From Clarkia xantiana subsp. parviflora (Eukaryota; Streptophyta; Magnoliopsida; Myrtales; Onagraceae): a DNA stretch of 64,000 nucleotides. The position numbers and the translations under genes were made by a program. Of this stretch, positions 1 to 11,578 are shown one piece after another. The DNA lies in contig JAPTYO010000015.1 in the NCBI GenBank assembly GCA_036873135.1, forward strand, positions 2,130,839 to 2,194,838, written 5' to 3'. The notes under the pieces were generated by a model. That model did not search any database, was not told the DNA's origin, and saw only the letters and a program-made list of their open reading frames with translations. How positions within the stretch are numbered: the first letter of the stretch is position 1; every line of letters starts with the position of its first letter.

Positions 1-76
1 CTTAATAACAAATATTTGATTGCAGCTTCCGGGAATGTTCGTCAATTGCTGTGTCAAGGAGATTGAGACATGTTCG
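1..76. other. Unique left host flank
   Basis: This short stretch precedes the first recognisable repeat. It matches neither the viral sequence nor the tandem host unit that begins at about 77. Short open frames here have no coding character that I recognise. It is the outermost host DNA visible on the left of the viral cluster. Confidence 0.5.
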
Positions 77-196
77 ATCTGCTTGTTTGTATGTAACATG
101 TACGGCTTCACTTTCTTGCCACCTCACCTTTAGGCCCTTCCTTATTGATATCATTGATGTATCCGTAAAGTTAAAATGGTTGGATATTGCTGATAC
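77..196 (+). repeat. Left stub of tandem host unit 1, cut by the viral insertion
   Basis: These 120 bp match 50269-50384 almost base for base; the main difference is a 4-bp insertion near the start. In unit 2 the sequence continues through 80 bp (50385-50464) into the rest of the unit. Here it switches at CTGATAC (190-196) into viral sequence, and the unit resumes at 48647. It is therefore the left side of host unit 1 split by the viral cluster. The start is placed where similarity to 50269 begins. Confidence 0.85.
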
Positions 197-647
197 CAAT
201 CTAGCCAGGAACATAAACCAAGACAAATGACAAGGAGGATGACAACTTGCAAGACAAATACACATATAACAAAAGCAAAAGCACTCAAGTATGTATGTAA
301 GGATAGCACTCTCCAAAGTCTACCTCTAGATTTCCTAAGAGGTCTCTTTTATACATCTACTTGAGTGGGAGACATAATGATTACTCCTTGAAGCCTTCTT
401 CTCTATCTTCTTTGCATGCCATCCACGTTGAGAAGTCTTCATGAGTTGTCAAGATTCCTTCCTGATAGAAAATGTCATTTTAGACTAACTTTCTTTTTAT
501 GCATGGCATCCACGTATCTATTCATGCATCCATCCATCTAAAATAATTTTTACTATTCATAAATAATAAAGATTACTAATTAATTTTAAATTTACACTAA
601 TAAGTGCATAATTACTTACATTTAAACGGATTATTATCCGTAGACAT
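197..647 (-). promoter_or_regulatory. Viral intergenic/promoter region, leftmost copy
   Basis: Minus-strand viral intergenic region between the PBS end (190-200) and the ORF2 stop at 648-650. A TATAAAA box lies at about 347-353 on the minus strand, followed downstream by the transcribed leader start. It is nearly identical to the intergenic regions at 5677-6129, 18647-19009 and 41289-41741. The T-rich, AT-rich half near 540-640 presumably holds transcript 3' signals, but none is certain. Confidence 0.75.
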
Positions 648-1720
648 TTATGCAAAAGGATCTTGAGAATCCTGCATAGTGTCATCTGTTTTTTGGCTGC
701 TATTAGCCTCTACATCATTTTCACCTTCAGATTCGTAAAGAATCTCTTTAAGTCGTCTCTTCAATTCGAGCTTGGTCTCAGATGAAGATTCCAATAGTTC
801 TTTTAGAACTTCAGAAAGATCTTTCTTCGAAAGTTCCCCGACTGAAGGGGGAGGTGGAGGTGGATCAAATGAAACTAAGCCCTTTTGAGTAAAGGCAGAG
901 TCTTCTTTGAAAAATTCGAATTTGTCCCACCATTTAATCGAGACACTTTTCCTAAATAAGGAATATCGGCAACTAATTTTCCGAATCGATTAATAGGCAT
1001 TTTAGCCATAACAATTTCCCATTTCAAAATCCATGGGACCTTGTAGAGAGCTGTAAAAATAAGCTCATGATGTTTTAGAGATGAATTTACCTCTTCAAAT
1101 TGTTCATAAACTTTCCTGATTTTATCTAGGAAGATAATTGGATTTGCTCCCCATGTATAAAACCATTTTATAAACCACTGAGGAATTTTAGTGGTGTCGA
1201 AATCTCGAAATTGAAGAAACCATGTGTGCTTCTTTTGACGATTTTCATAGTAGAAAGCACCTTCCTATGCTTTGATATAATCAAAATAATTGAATACGTG
1301 TTTTGTTTTTGGTATTTCGTGATAACGAAATAGATCACCATTCCATTGATCTGGTGTTAAAACCCTTTAGATGAAGGCTTTAGAATAAGCCCACTCCTGG
1401 CTGTTACCTCTGGTGACAGAGTCAAAGTCTACAGATTGAGTAACCTGCAGAATGGTTAGATAAAAATTGGTTTCTTTTGGATAAAAGAATGGATCTCCGA
1501 ATTCTTTGAGATAAAAGGAGGATATTTCCTCTGGAGTTAAATGAGCATATTTTTGCTCGACCGGGGCTACCCACATAGTAGCATAGGGGATAAATGGATA
1601 GACAAACTCATTAGCTTGCTCTGATTTATTTGCTGTTGCATAAGCATCTCCTCTAAGCTGCATTTCGGTAGGGATAGCCTTTAAGGCCTCAGCTTTAAGC
1701 TGATCTTTTGTTTTTGCTTA
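648..1720 (-). pseudogene. Viral ORF2 copy 1 (unknown function), 5'-truncated and broken
   Basis: This matches the ORF2 protein whose only open copy is at 32849-33988 (379 aa). The first 20-odd codons are missing, because at 1712-1720 the sequence switches within the shared nonamer TGTTTTTGC into the coat region of ORF1. A premature stop lies at about 1364-1366 (Lys codon to TAA), and a 2-bp loss near 945 shifts the frame. The proline tract and acidic C-terminal tail are still readable. ORF2 has no motif that I can assign. Confidence 0.8.
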
Positions 1721-1924
1721 ATCCTATTACGGACCTTTTCAGCAAAAAAATGAGGAAGTCCAGATAAAAATTTTTCTTTCCAAAATTCATTTTGACTATC
1801 TTCTCGAGTAAAAACTTTAGAAAGAAAAACATCCTTATACCATTTAAACTGAGATAAGTTTTGACATCTTAAATTCATCAATTGTTCTTGAGATTTATCA
1901 AGTTGTAAAGATGTAGTCCCTAGA
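1721..1924 (-). pseudogene. Viral ORF1 coat-region fragment
   Basis: A fragment of about 200 bp from the coat (gag-like) part of ORF1, on the minus strand. It covers the stretch that reads LRCQNLSQFKWYKDVF in better copies. It is fused on the left to ORF2 (microhomology at 1712-1720). On the right, at about 1917-1930, it switches abruptly to plus-strand ORF1 sequence. It has no independent coding capacity. Confidence 0.8.
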
Positions 1925-2245
1925 AAATATTTGTCTTTATATAATAAATTCCTTAAAAGGAGTGATGAGTTTGTCGATTTTTTGAATTTATGCAAATTCT
2001 TTATATATCAGAGAAAAAAGAATATCCTGATTTTGAAGATCAAAATTTTATTCTCCCTCTTAAAAGCTCTTATAGAGATTTTATTGCTAAGAATGGAAAA
2101 ATTACTAAAAGTATCCATCCGCCTGAAGTAAATTTAACTTTAAAGATAAATGATGATGAAGTTTTAGCAACTCCTTGTAGGAAAAGTGACAAAGTAGAAG
2201 CTGTTGTTGAACAAAACAATTTTACAAACTTTATACTGTTCAATG
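1925..2245 (+). pseudogene. Viral ORF1 linker fragment, frameshifted
   Basis: Plus-strand piece of the region between movement protein and coat, equivalent to about 7690-7995. Base losses near 1976-1985 shift the frame, so two overlapping partial frames are seen. At about 2230-2250 it ends in a scrambled junction. A short stretch resembling the GTTCAATGCTGTTCA segment of the coat region joins directly to the sequence preceding the zinc knuckle. That removes about 1.2 kb relative to the copy starting at 6501. Confidence 0.75.
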
Positions 2246-2249
2246 CTGT

Positions 2250-5018
2250 TCACCAATGGGATTACCCTCCATTGGTGATTCTAATAAGAAAAACAAATCT
2301 TACAAGAAAAAGACTAATAAAGTTTATGAAAACTTTAGTAAATATCCTAGGAAAAAATATATTACTAAACGAAAGAAGAGAGAAAGACTCGAAAACCCTA
2401 AGCAAAAAACAGTTCCACTATGTTGGAAATGCCAGAAACCTGGCCATTATGCTAATAAGTGTAAATTGAAAAAGAAAATTAATAGTCTAGATATTGATGA
2501 AGGACTAAAGAAAACTTTAGAAAGACTATTCCTTAATGAGGAAGGACAAGATTTAGAAGTGTCTGTTATTACAGATAAAAATAATTTTTACGCTGTAAAT
2601 GAATCAGATCAGACCGATGAATCTGAATTTGAGGATGAGTCGAATGATTCTGATTGCAGTGGAAATTGTAATTATTACAAATCACTTTGCAAAGCAAATG
2701 GGTTATTTGTTCTTACCCATGAGCAAAACTTTATACTAGATATGATAGATCAAATTTCTGATCCGAAAGAAAGGAGAGAAAAGCTACAAAATTATATTGA
2801 GCAGTATAGTAAAAAACCTGAGAAGCAGTTAAAATTAAAAGAACCTGAGGCTTATAGTCTCAAAGAAATTCTAAGGAGGGCTAAGTCCCCTATAGAAGAA
2901 GACATTAGTGATTCTTCTTGTATTAATAATTTAATGCATGAAGTAAAAATTCTCAAAAAAGAATTAAGTGATTTAAAATCCAGGATTCTCATTTTAGAAT
3001 CTAAAACAGATGAAGTAACTGACAGTGAAGAAGGAGACAAATCTTTAGAAGCTATGAACTCCTTAACATTCGTCAATATGCTTGATAGAGTTATTACTCA
3101 TAAATGGCATATTAAAGTCAACATTATTGTTCATAGAGAGTATTCTTTCTCCGTGATTGCAATGGTTGACTTTGGAGCAGGCCTAAATTGTATTAATGAA
3201 GGACTTGTTCCGTCGAGATATTTCTCGAAAACTACTGAAATTCTAAATACTGCAGATGGTAGTAAAATGCTTGTAAAATACAAGCTACAAAATACTGCAG
3301 TTTGCAATAAAGGAATTTGTTTAGAAATGCCATTTATAATGGTTAAAAATTTATCCCATGATGTTATTCTTGGAAATCCATTTCTTCATATGCTTTATCC
3401 CATTAAAAGCATTACTGAAGAAGGAATTACAAGTACCGTTAATCAACAAGATATAACTTTTAAATTTGTTACAGAACCTCGTTATCACGAGATTGATTTG
3501 ATACAAAAGAAAATTAAGAGAAAAGAAAATTTTCTAAGCTCCTTAACTCAAGAAATAAGCTATAAAAAGATAGCTGAAAAAATTCAAACATCCTATATGA
3601 TAGAAAAAATTTCTAATTTACAAAAATACATAGAAAATTCAGTTTGTTCTGATATTCCCAATGCCTTTTGGGAACGAAAGAAGCATGTGGTAAATTTACC
3701 ATATGAACCAAACTTTGACGAAAGACAAATTCCAACAAAAGCTAGACCTATTGCTATGGGTCCTCGCCATTTAGAAATTTGTAAAAAGGAAATTGATGAA
3801 CTTTTAGCTAAAGGATTAATTAGAAAATCATATAGTCCATGGAGTTGTCCAGCATTTTATGTGGAGAATGCTGCTGAACTAGAACGAGGTGTTCCAAGGC
3901 TTGTTATCAATTATAAGCCCTTAAATAAAGCTTTAAGATGGATTAGATATCCAATCCCTAATAAAAAAGATTTATTAAATCGACTTTACATAGCTAAAGT
4001 TATGTCAAAATTTGACATGAAATCTGGATTCTGGCAAATTCAAATTGCCGAGAAAGATAGATATAAAACGGCTTTTACTGTTCCATTTGGACATTACGAA
4101 TGGAATGTAATGCCGTTTGGGTTAAAAAATGCCCCTTCTGAATTTCAAAATATAATGAATGATATATTTAGTCCATATATGTCATTTTGTATCGTTTATA
4201 TAGACGATCTATTAATTTTCTCACAAAATATTGATCAACATTTTAAACATCTAAATGCATTTATAAATGCAGTAAAAAGAGCAGGACTGGTAGTATCAGC
4301 TAAGAAAATTAAACTGTTTCAAACAGAAATAAGGTTTCTTGGTCATATCATCAAAGAAGGGACAATATTCCCTATCGATCAGTCAATTAGTTTTGGTGAA
4401 AAATTTCCAGATGAAATAAAGGATAAGACTCAATTACAGAGATTCTTAGGAAGTCTTAATTATATTTCAGATTCTTATAAAAATCTAGCCATAGATGCAA
4501 AGCCTTTATTTGAAAGGTTGAAGAAAAATCCTCCTGAATGGTCTGAAATTCACACTAAGGCTGTTCAAAAAATTAAAGCAAAAATTAAGGAAATTCCTTG
4601 TCTTGCTATAGCCCACCCTGATGCATTTAAAATTGTTGAAACTGATGCATCAGAATTAGGTTACGGTGGAATCCTTAAACAAAGGATTGGAAATAAAGAG
4701 ACTCTAATTAGATTTACTTTTGGAGTGTGGCAAGGACCACGAAAAAATTATGCAACCGTCAAGAAAGAAATTCTTTCAATTGTTCTTTGTGTAGAGAAAT
4801 TTGAAAGCGATTTACTTAATCAAAAATTTCTAATTAGAGTTGATTGCAAAGCTGCAAAAAATATATTAGAAAAAGATGTTAAAAACATCGCGTCTAAACA
4901 AATTTTTGCTAGATGGCAAGGAATGTTATCTGTATTTGATTTTGATATTGAGTTTATTAAATGATCAGATAATTCATTACCTGATTTTCTAACTCGTGAA
5001 TTTTTAGCAGGAAAATGA
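2250..5018 (+). pseudogene. Viral ORF1 C-terminal part: zinc knuckle, protease, RT, RNase H
   Basis: A long open stretch covering the C-terminal half of ORF1. It has a CCHC knuckle CWKCQKPGHYANKC (2421-2462), an acidic and coiled-coil linker (about 2580-3060), a protease, RT with YIDD at 4197-4208, and RNase H with ETDASELGYGG (about 4640-4670). The protease active-site motif reads DFGAG here instead of the DSGAD seen in other copies, so it is probably inactive. A TGA at 4962-4964 stops the frame 18 codons before the normal ORF1 end at 5016-5018, which overlaps the ORF2 start as ATGA. The N-terminal movement-protein and coat parts are missing. Confidence 0.88.
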
Positions 5019-5676
5019 ATAAGAAAAGAGCGAAGGATAAAGCCATAATTCCATCTCCTTCCACGCCTTATAAGGCAGCCATCGCAAAAACAAAAGATCA
5101 GCTAAAAGCTGAGGCCTTAAAGGCTATCCCTACCGAAATGCAGCTTAGAGGAGATGCTTATGCAGCGGCAAATAAATCAGAGCAAGCTAATGAGTTTGTC
5201 TATCCATTTATCCCCTATGCTACTATGTGGGTAGCCCCGGTCGAGCAAAACATCATGAGCTTATTTTTACAGCTCTCTACAAGGTCCCATGGATTTTGAA
5301 ATGGGAAATTGTTATGGCTAAAATGCCTATTAATCGATTCGGAAAATTAGTTGCCGATATTCCTTATTTAGGAAGAAGGGTCTCGATTAAATGGTGGGAC
5401 AAATTCGAATTTTTCAAAGAAGACTCTGCCTTTACTCAAAAGGGCTTAGTTTCATTTGATCCACCTCCACCTCCCCCTTCAGTCGGGGAACCTTCGAAGA
5501 AAGATCTTTCTGAAGTTCTAAAAGAACTATTGGAATCTTCATTTGAGACCAAGCTCGAATTGAAGAGACGACTTAAAGAGATTCTTTACGAATCTGAAGG
5601 TGAAAATGATGTAGAGGCTAATAGCAGCCAAAAAACAGATGGCACTATGCAGGATTCTCAAGATCCTTTTGCATAA
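5015..5676 (+). pseudogene. Viral ORF2 copy with internal deletion
   Basis: Starts at the ATGA overlap with ORF1 (5015-5018). It reads normally to about 5250, then loses about 0.5 kb between the VEQ segment and the HHELIF segment and continues in another frame. The C-terminal half, with its proline run and acidic tail, is open to the TAA at 5674-5676. The deletion joins at short runs of A, consistent with microhomology repair. The product would be non-functional as a whole; its normal role is unknown. Confidence 0.85.
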
Positions 5677-6129
5677 ATGTCTACGGATAATAATCCGTTT
5701 AAATGTAAGTAATTATGCACTTATTAGTGTAAATTTAAAATTAATTAGTAATCTTTATTATTTATGAATAGTAAAAATTATTTTAGATGGATGGATGCAT
5801 GAATAGATACGTGGATGCCATGCATAAAAAGAAAGTTAGTCTAAAATGACATTTTCTATCAGGAGGGAATCTTGACAACAACTCATGAAGACTTCTCAAC
5901 GTGGATGGCATGCAAAGAAGATAGAGAAGAAGGCTTCAAGGAGTAATCATTATGTCTCCCACTCAAGTAGATGTATAAAAGGGACCTCTTAGGAAATCTA
6001 GAGGTAGACTTTGGAGAGTGCTATCCTTACATACCATACTTGAGTGCTTTTGCTTTTGTTATATGTGTATTTGTCTTGCAAGTTGTCATCCTCCTTGTCA
6101 TTTGTCTTGGTTTATGTTCCTGGAGAGAT
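5677..6129 (+). promoter_or_regulatory. Viral intergenic region with TATA box
   Basis: Non-coding region between ORF2 and the PBS. A TATAAAA box lies at 5974-5980, about 150 bp before the PBS, as expected for the pregenomic RNA promoter of a pararetrovirus. A short open frame at 5971-6225 is hydrophobic but spans the promoter, leader and PBS, so it is probably not a gene. The AT-rich stretch 5690-5790 is shared by all copies. Confidence 0.8.
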
Positions 6130-6143
6130 TGGTATCAGAGCCA
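6130..6143 (+). other. Primer-binding site for tRNA-iMet
   Basis: TGGTATCAGAGCCA matches the 3' end complement of plant initiator tRNA-Met, the primer used by Caulimoviridae for minus-strand DNA synthesis. It lies between the TATA box (5974) and ORF1 (6501). A second complete copy is at 41275-41288 on the minus strand. Partial copies form the outer cluster edge at 190-200 and the deletion junction at about 25118. Confidence 0.92.
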
Positions 6144-6500
6144 AGTTGTAGTGAAGGTATGTATGAATGTACTTTATCTTTTGTATAAATGTAGTATGTT
6201 TAAACGTATGAATTTATATTTGTAGTATTATTTCTAAATTCTCTCTATTAATTAGAACTTTAAATATTTATGTGTTAGTTAGTCTTAGTATATATATATA
6301 TATATTTAAAAAATAATAATAATAATAATAAAATAATAAAAAAAAATTAAGACAAAAATTTAGTCTATCTAAACAATTTCTTTTGTTGTGAAACCCGGGT
6401 GGGGCGTATAACCACCTTAAGTCGCGTTGCCTGAGTCCCGAAAAGGCCAAGAGGAGGCGTTAGGGTTGGCATAAATCGTTGACAGTGATCAACAAAGAAA
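6144..6500 (+). promoter_or_regulatory. Viral RNA leader with AT/AAT microsatellite
   Basis: A leader of about 357 nt between PBS and ORF1. It contains a (TA)n run at about 6291-6305 followed by an (AAT)n/poly-A tract to about 6350. A conserved GC-richer block (about 6391-6500) then leads to the ORF1 ATG. The simple-repeat part differs in length between the four leaders seen (here, 38282-38592, 40916-41274, 48299-48649). The GC-richer block is nearly invariant. Confidence 0.75.
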
Positions 6501-9500
6501 ATGCTTAGGTGGACTAGGTCTTTGTCTAATAGGCAAAGTGAGGCAAGTAGTAGTAGTAATAATCATAATAAGGAAATCCTTTTAAATGAAAATTTTGAAA
6601 AGGGTTTAGAAAGCTGGAAATTACCAGCACAAACATCTGTTTATAAACAAAAAGGAACTTTTGAATTTGCTTCTGACTATGTGATTAAGACGGTAGAAGA
6701 AGCCATTCCCTTAGCAGAGGGATATAATTCATTTCAATTGTTAACTAGATCTCTTATAGAAAAACATCAAGAGAATCGTAAATTTCTGCATGTAGGCTTA
6801 ATTCAAGTCGGGTTAAAACCAGCAACTAGATTAGGATTAAATACATCCGCAATAATATGTGTGAGAGACAAAAGACATAATAAATTTTATGATTCCTTAT
6901 TAGGAATAATTGAATCTAGTCTATGTGATGGACCAATATATTTTTCATGCTTTCCAAATTTTACTTTGTCATTAAATGACCCTAACCTCATGCATGCTCT
7001 CTGTCTTGACATTAAATCAGATGGTTTTAACATGATGCAAGGATCAGAGAACATAATTCTTATTTATAGAATTCAATATAAAGTTATGAACACCGTAGTT
7101 CCAAAATTAAAAATGTTATCTACAGATCCAAAAGGATCTATTACTCTATTTATTACAAACCTTGCTAAAAGCAATTTAAAAGTCCCAAAAACTATTTCTT
7201 GGAGTCAGGTAAAATTACCCGAAAACTGGGTTTTAGAAGGTGCTAGTGAACCTGTAAAACAGGAAAATCGTGGACTTGAAGAAATAATAGAATATCCAGA
7301 TGGTAGCGTTGAAATTAGATTCTCTAGTAAGAGAATAGCTCGCTTAAACCTAGGTCAAGATAGTCTTAATTCAGACCACAATAATTTCACCCAAGCAAGA
7401 TTGTCTTTATCTTCTGCACCTATGTCCAATCCTGAAAAAGATAATACTGCAGGAACTAGGTTTACTACTGACGGTGTTAATCAACCTGAATATGTAGTTA
7501 ATATACCACCCTCGGAGGCTAGAGTTAAATCTCCAACACTTTCGGATATGGGCATATTTACTATTACCATAGATGAAGAAATTGAATCATGTCCTTTAAA
7601 AGGTCTTGCTAAGGAATTATTTTATTCCCCAAAATATTCATATCATAGAAAATGGTTTTCCTTAAAAAGAATTAAAAGCCAGAGAAAATATTTTTCTTTA
7701 TATAATAAATTCCTTAAAAGGAGTGATGAGTTTGTCGAATTTTTTGAATTTATGCAAATTCTTTATATATCAGAGAAAAAAGAATATCCTGATTTTGAAG
7801 ATCAAAATTTTATTCTCCCTCTTGAAAGCTCTTATAGAGATTTTATTGCTAAGAATGGAAAAATTACTAAAAGTATCCATCCGCCTGAAGTAAATTTAAC
7901 TTTAAAGATAAATGATGATGAAGTTTTAGCAACTCCTTATAGGAAAAGTGACAAAGTAGAAGCTGTTGTTGAACAAAACAATTTTACAAACTTGACTCTC
8001 AAAACAATGGGAGATCAACTAAATCGAATTGAGAAAAAAGTCTCTCAAGAAATTTTCAAATCAGAATTAGTACATACTAAAGGAAAAGAAGTTCTTAATT
8101 CAGAACCATTTCAAATAGATAAAAGGGTTTTGTTTAAACCCATGCCTTCCGAGAAACTTCATTTTAAATCTCAAAATACTGAGATGATAGAAGAACTTAT
8201 GAAAAGATTAAGTAATCTTGGAATAAAAGAAAAGGATTGCTCTCCTTTGGGGCAAAACGAGTCTGACAAATATTCCGAAACTTCTAATTCTGAAGAAGAA
8301 AAAATTAATCAGCTTGAAAAATTGTTCTTATCCGAACAACCTGAAGATATGTTTCAAATTAATAAGTTAACTTCTTATAAGAAGAAACTGGTTTACAATA
8401 TTGCGGCAAAACCTTATTATCATAGGCCAACTCCCATTGACCTCCAACTTGAACAGCGTGACGAGTTCAATGCTGTTCAGTTTGATGGAAATTCAATTGC
8501 CGAATGGAATATTGATGGTATGACAGAGTACCAAATACAAATAGTGTTAAATTACATGACCATGTATGCGACTGCTTGTAGAACAAATGGTGCTTCTGAT
8601 GAGAATATTTCTAGAGCCTTAATTCAAGGCTTCACTGGTCAATTAAAAGGTTGGTGGGATTTTCACCTACCAGAAGTGGCTAAATTGCATATTATGCGAG
8701 CCATAAAAATTGAAACACAAAACGGACAACCTACCCAGGTTACCTATTGTGTCAATACGCTATTATATACAATAGCAAAACATTTTATAGGGACTACATC
8801 TTTACAACTTGATAAATCTCAAGAACAATTGATGAATTTAAGATGTCAAAACTTATCTCAGTTTAAATGGTATAAGGATGTTTTTCTTTCTAAAGTTTTT
8901 ACTAGAGAAGATAGTCAAAATGAATTTTGGAAAGAAAATTTTTTATCTGGACTTCCTCATTTTTTTGCTGAAAAGGTCCGTAATAGGATTAAGCAAAAAC
9001 ATAATGGAATTATTCCTTATTCCATATACACTTACGGCGACTTGTCTTCTGAGATCGTCGCTGAGGGCATAAATTTATGCAATGAAATAAAATTACATCG
9101 CAAACTCCAAAAGGAGAAACTTATTGGAAAAAGAATTATTGGTGATTTTTGTGAACAAATGGGATTACCCTCCATTGGTGATTCTAATAAGAAAAACAAA
9201 TCTTACAAGAAAAAGACTAATAAAGTTTATGAAAACTTTAGTAAATATCCTAGGAAAAAATATATTCCTAAACGAAAGAAGAGAGAAAGACTCGAAAACC
9301 CTAAGCAAAAAACAGTTCCACTATGTTGGAAATGCCAGAAACCTGGCCATTATGCTAATAAGTGTAAATTGAAAAAGAAAATTAATAGTCTAGATATTGA
9401 TGAAGGACTAAAGAAAACTTTAGAAAGACTATTCCTTAATGAGGAAGGACAAGATTTAGAAGTGTCTGTTATTACAGATAAAAATAATTTTTACGCTGTA

Positions 9501-11339
9501 AATGAATCAGATCAGACCGATGAATCTGAATTTGAGGATGAGTCGAATGATTCTGATTGCAGTGGAAATTGTAATTATTACAAATCACTTTGCAAAGCAA
9601 ATGGGTTATTTGTTCTTACCCATGAGCAAAACTTTATACTAGATATGATAGATCAAATTTCTGATCCGAAAGAAAGGAGAGAAAAGCTACAAAATTATAT
9701 TGAGCAGTATAGTAAAAAACCTGAGAAGCAGTTAAAATTAAAAGAACCTGAGGCTTATAGTCTCAAAGAAATTCTAAGGAGGGCTAAGTCCCCTATAGAA
9801 GAAGACATTAGTGATTCTTCTTGTATTAATAATTTAATGCATGAAGTAAAAATTCTCAAAAAAGAATTAAGTGATTTAAAATCCAGGATTCTCATTTTAG
9901 AATCTAAAACAGATGAAGTAACTGACAGTGAAGAAGGAGACAAATCTTTAGAAGCTATGAACTCCTTAACATTCGTCAATATGCTTGATAGAGTTATTAC
10001 TCATAAATGACATATTAAAGTCAACATTATTGTTCATAGAGAGTATTCTTTCTCCGTGATTGCAATGGTTGACTCTGGAGCAGACCTAAATTGTATTAAT
10101 GAAGGACTTGTTCCGTCGAGATATTTCTCGAAAACAACTGAAATTCTAAATACTGCAGATGGTAGTAAAATGCTTGTAAAATACAAGCTACAAAATACTG
10201 CAGTTTGCAATAAAGGAATTTGTTTAGAAATGCCATTTATAATGGTTAAAAATTTATCCCATGATGTTATTCTTGGAAATCCATTTCTTCATATGCTTTA
10301 TCCCATTAAAAGCATTACTGAAGAAGGAATTACAAGTACCGTTAATCAACAAGATATAACTTTTAAATTTGTTACAGAACCTCGTTATCACGAGATTGAT
10401 TTGATACAAAAGAAAATTAAGAGAAAAGAAAATTTTCTAAGCTCCTTAACTCAAGAAATAAGCTATAAAAAGATAGCTGAAAAAATTCAAACATCCTATA
10501 TGATAGAAAAAATTTTTAATTTACAAAAATACATAGAAAATTCAGTTTGTTCTGATATTCCCAATGCCTTTTGGGAACGAAAGAAGCATGTGGTAAATTT
10601 ACCATATGAACCAAACTTTGACGAAAGACAAATTCCAACAAAAGCTAGACCTATTGCTATGGGTCCTCGCCATTTAGAAATTTGTAAAAAGGAAATTGAT
10701 GAACTTTTAGCTAAAGGATTAATTAGAAAATCATATAGTCCATGGAGTTGTCCAGCATTTTATGTGGAGAATGCTGCTGAACTAAAACGAGGTGTTCCAA
10801 GGCTTGTTATCAATTATAAGCCCTTAAATAAAGCTTTAAGATGGATTAGATATCCAATCCCTAATAAAAAAGATTTATTGTTATAGCAAAAAATTAAAGC
10901 AAAAATTAAGGAAATTCCTTGTCTTGTTATAGCCCACCCTGATGCATTTAAAATTGTTGAAACTGATGCATCAGAATTAGGTTACGGTTGAATCCTTAAA
11001 CAAAGGATTGAAAATAAAGAGACTCTAATTAGATTTACTTCTGGAGTGTGGCAAGGACCACGAAAAAATTATGCAACCGTCAAGATAGAAATTCTTTCAA
11101 TTGTTCTTTGTGTACAGAAATTTGAAAGCGATTTACTTAATCAAAAATTTCTAATTAGAGTTGATTGCAAAGCTGCAAAAAATATATTAGAAAAAGATGT
11201 TAAAAACATCGCGTCTAAACAAATTTTTGCTAGATGGCAAGGAATATTATCTGTATTTGATTTTGATATTGAGTTTATTAAATGATCAGATAATTCATTA
11301 CCTGATTTTCTAACTCGTGAATTTTTAGCAGGAAAATGA
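6501..11339 (+). pseudogene. Viral ORF1 polyprotein copy with intact N-terminus, broken in protease/RT
   Basis: This copy has the longest uninterrupted ORF1 frame (1169 codons to a TGA at 10007-10009). Order: 30K-type movement protein (about residues 60-240), linker, coat-like domain (about residues 640-850), CCHC knuckle (about residues 935-950), acidic and coiled-coil linker. After the stop, the frame reopens at 10056 with protease DSGAD and the start of RT. A deletion of about 0.67 kb at about 10879-10890 removes the RT core including YIDD. The RNase H remnant (10890-11284) carries stops at about 10990 and at 11282-11284. The second of these is the same nonsense change seen at 4962-4964. 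The normal ORF1 end would be 11337-11339, overlapping ORF2. Confidence 0.9.
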
Positions 11340-11578
11340 ATAAGAAAAGAGCGAAGGATAAAGCCATAATTCCATCTCCTTCCACGCCTTATAAGGCAGC
11401 CATCGCAAAAACAAAAGATCAGCTAAAAGCTGAGGCCTTAAAGGCTATCCCTACCGAAATGCAGCTTAGAGGAGATGCTTATGCAGCAGCAAATAAATCA
11501 GAGCAAGCTAATGAGTTTGTCTATCCATTTATCCCCTATGCTACTATGTGGGTAGCCCCGGTCGAGCAAAAATATGCT
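11336..11578 (+). pseudogene. Viral ORF2, first 81 codons, interrupted by LTR of element A
   Basis: Begins at the ATGA overlap and reads as in the intact copy to the VEQKYA segment. At 11579 the sequence turns into the LTR of element A (TGATGGATATACGC). The five bases before the LTR are atgct. Their partner copy is absent, because the far end of element A is lost. Confidence 0.88.

Noticed and set aside
2852..3076. 74-codon frames antisense to the ORF1 acidic linker (also at 9755, 22086, 44817)
   Set aside because: Exact shadows of the conserved coding strand; they recur only because the viral copies are nearly identical.
5971..6225. Hydrophobic 84-codon frame in the viral leader (also on minus at 41193-41447)
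   Set aside because: It spans the TATA box, leader and PBS and has no support beyond being open. Its hydrophobic look comes from T-rich leader sequence.
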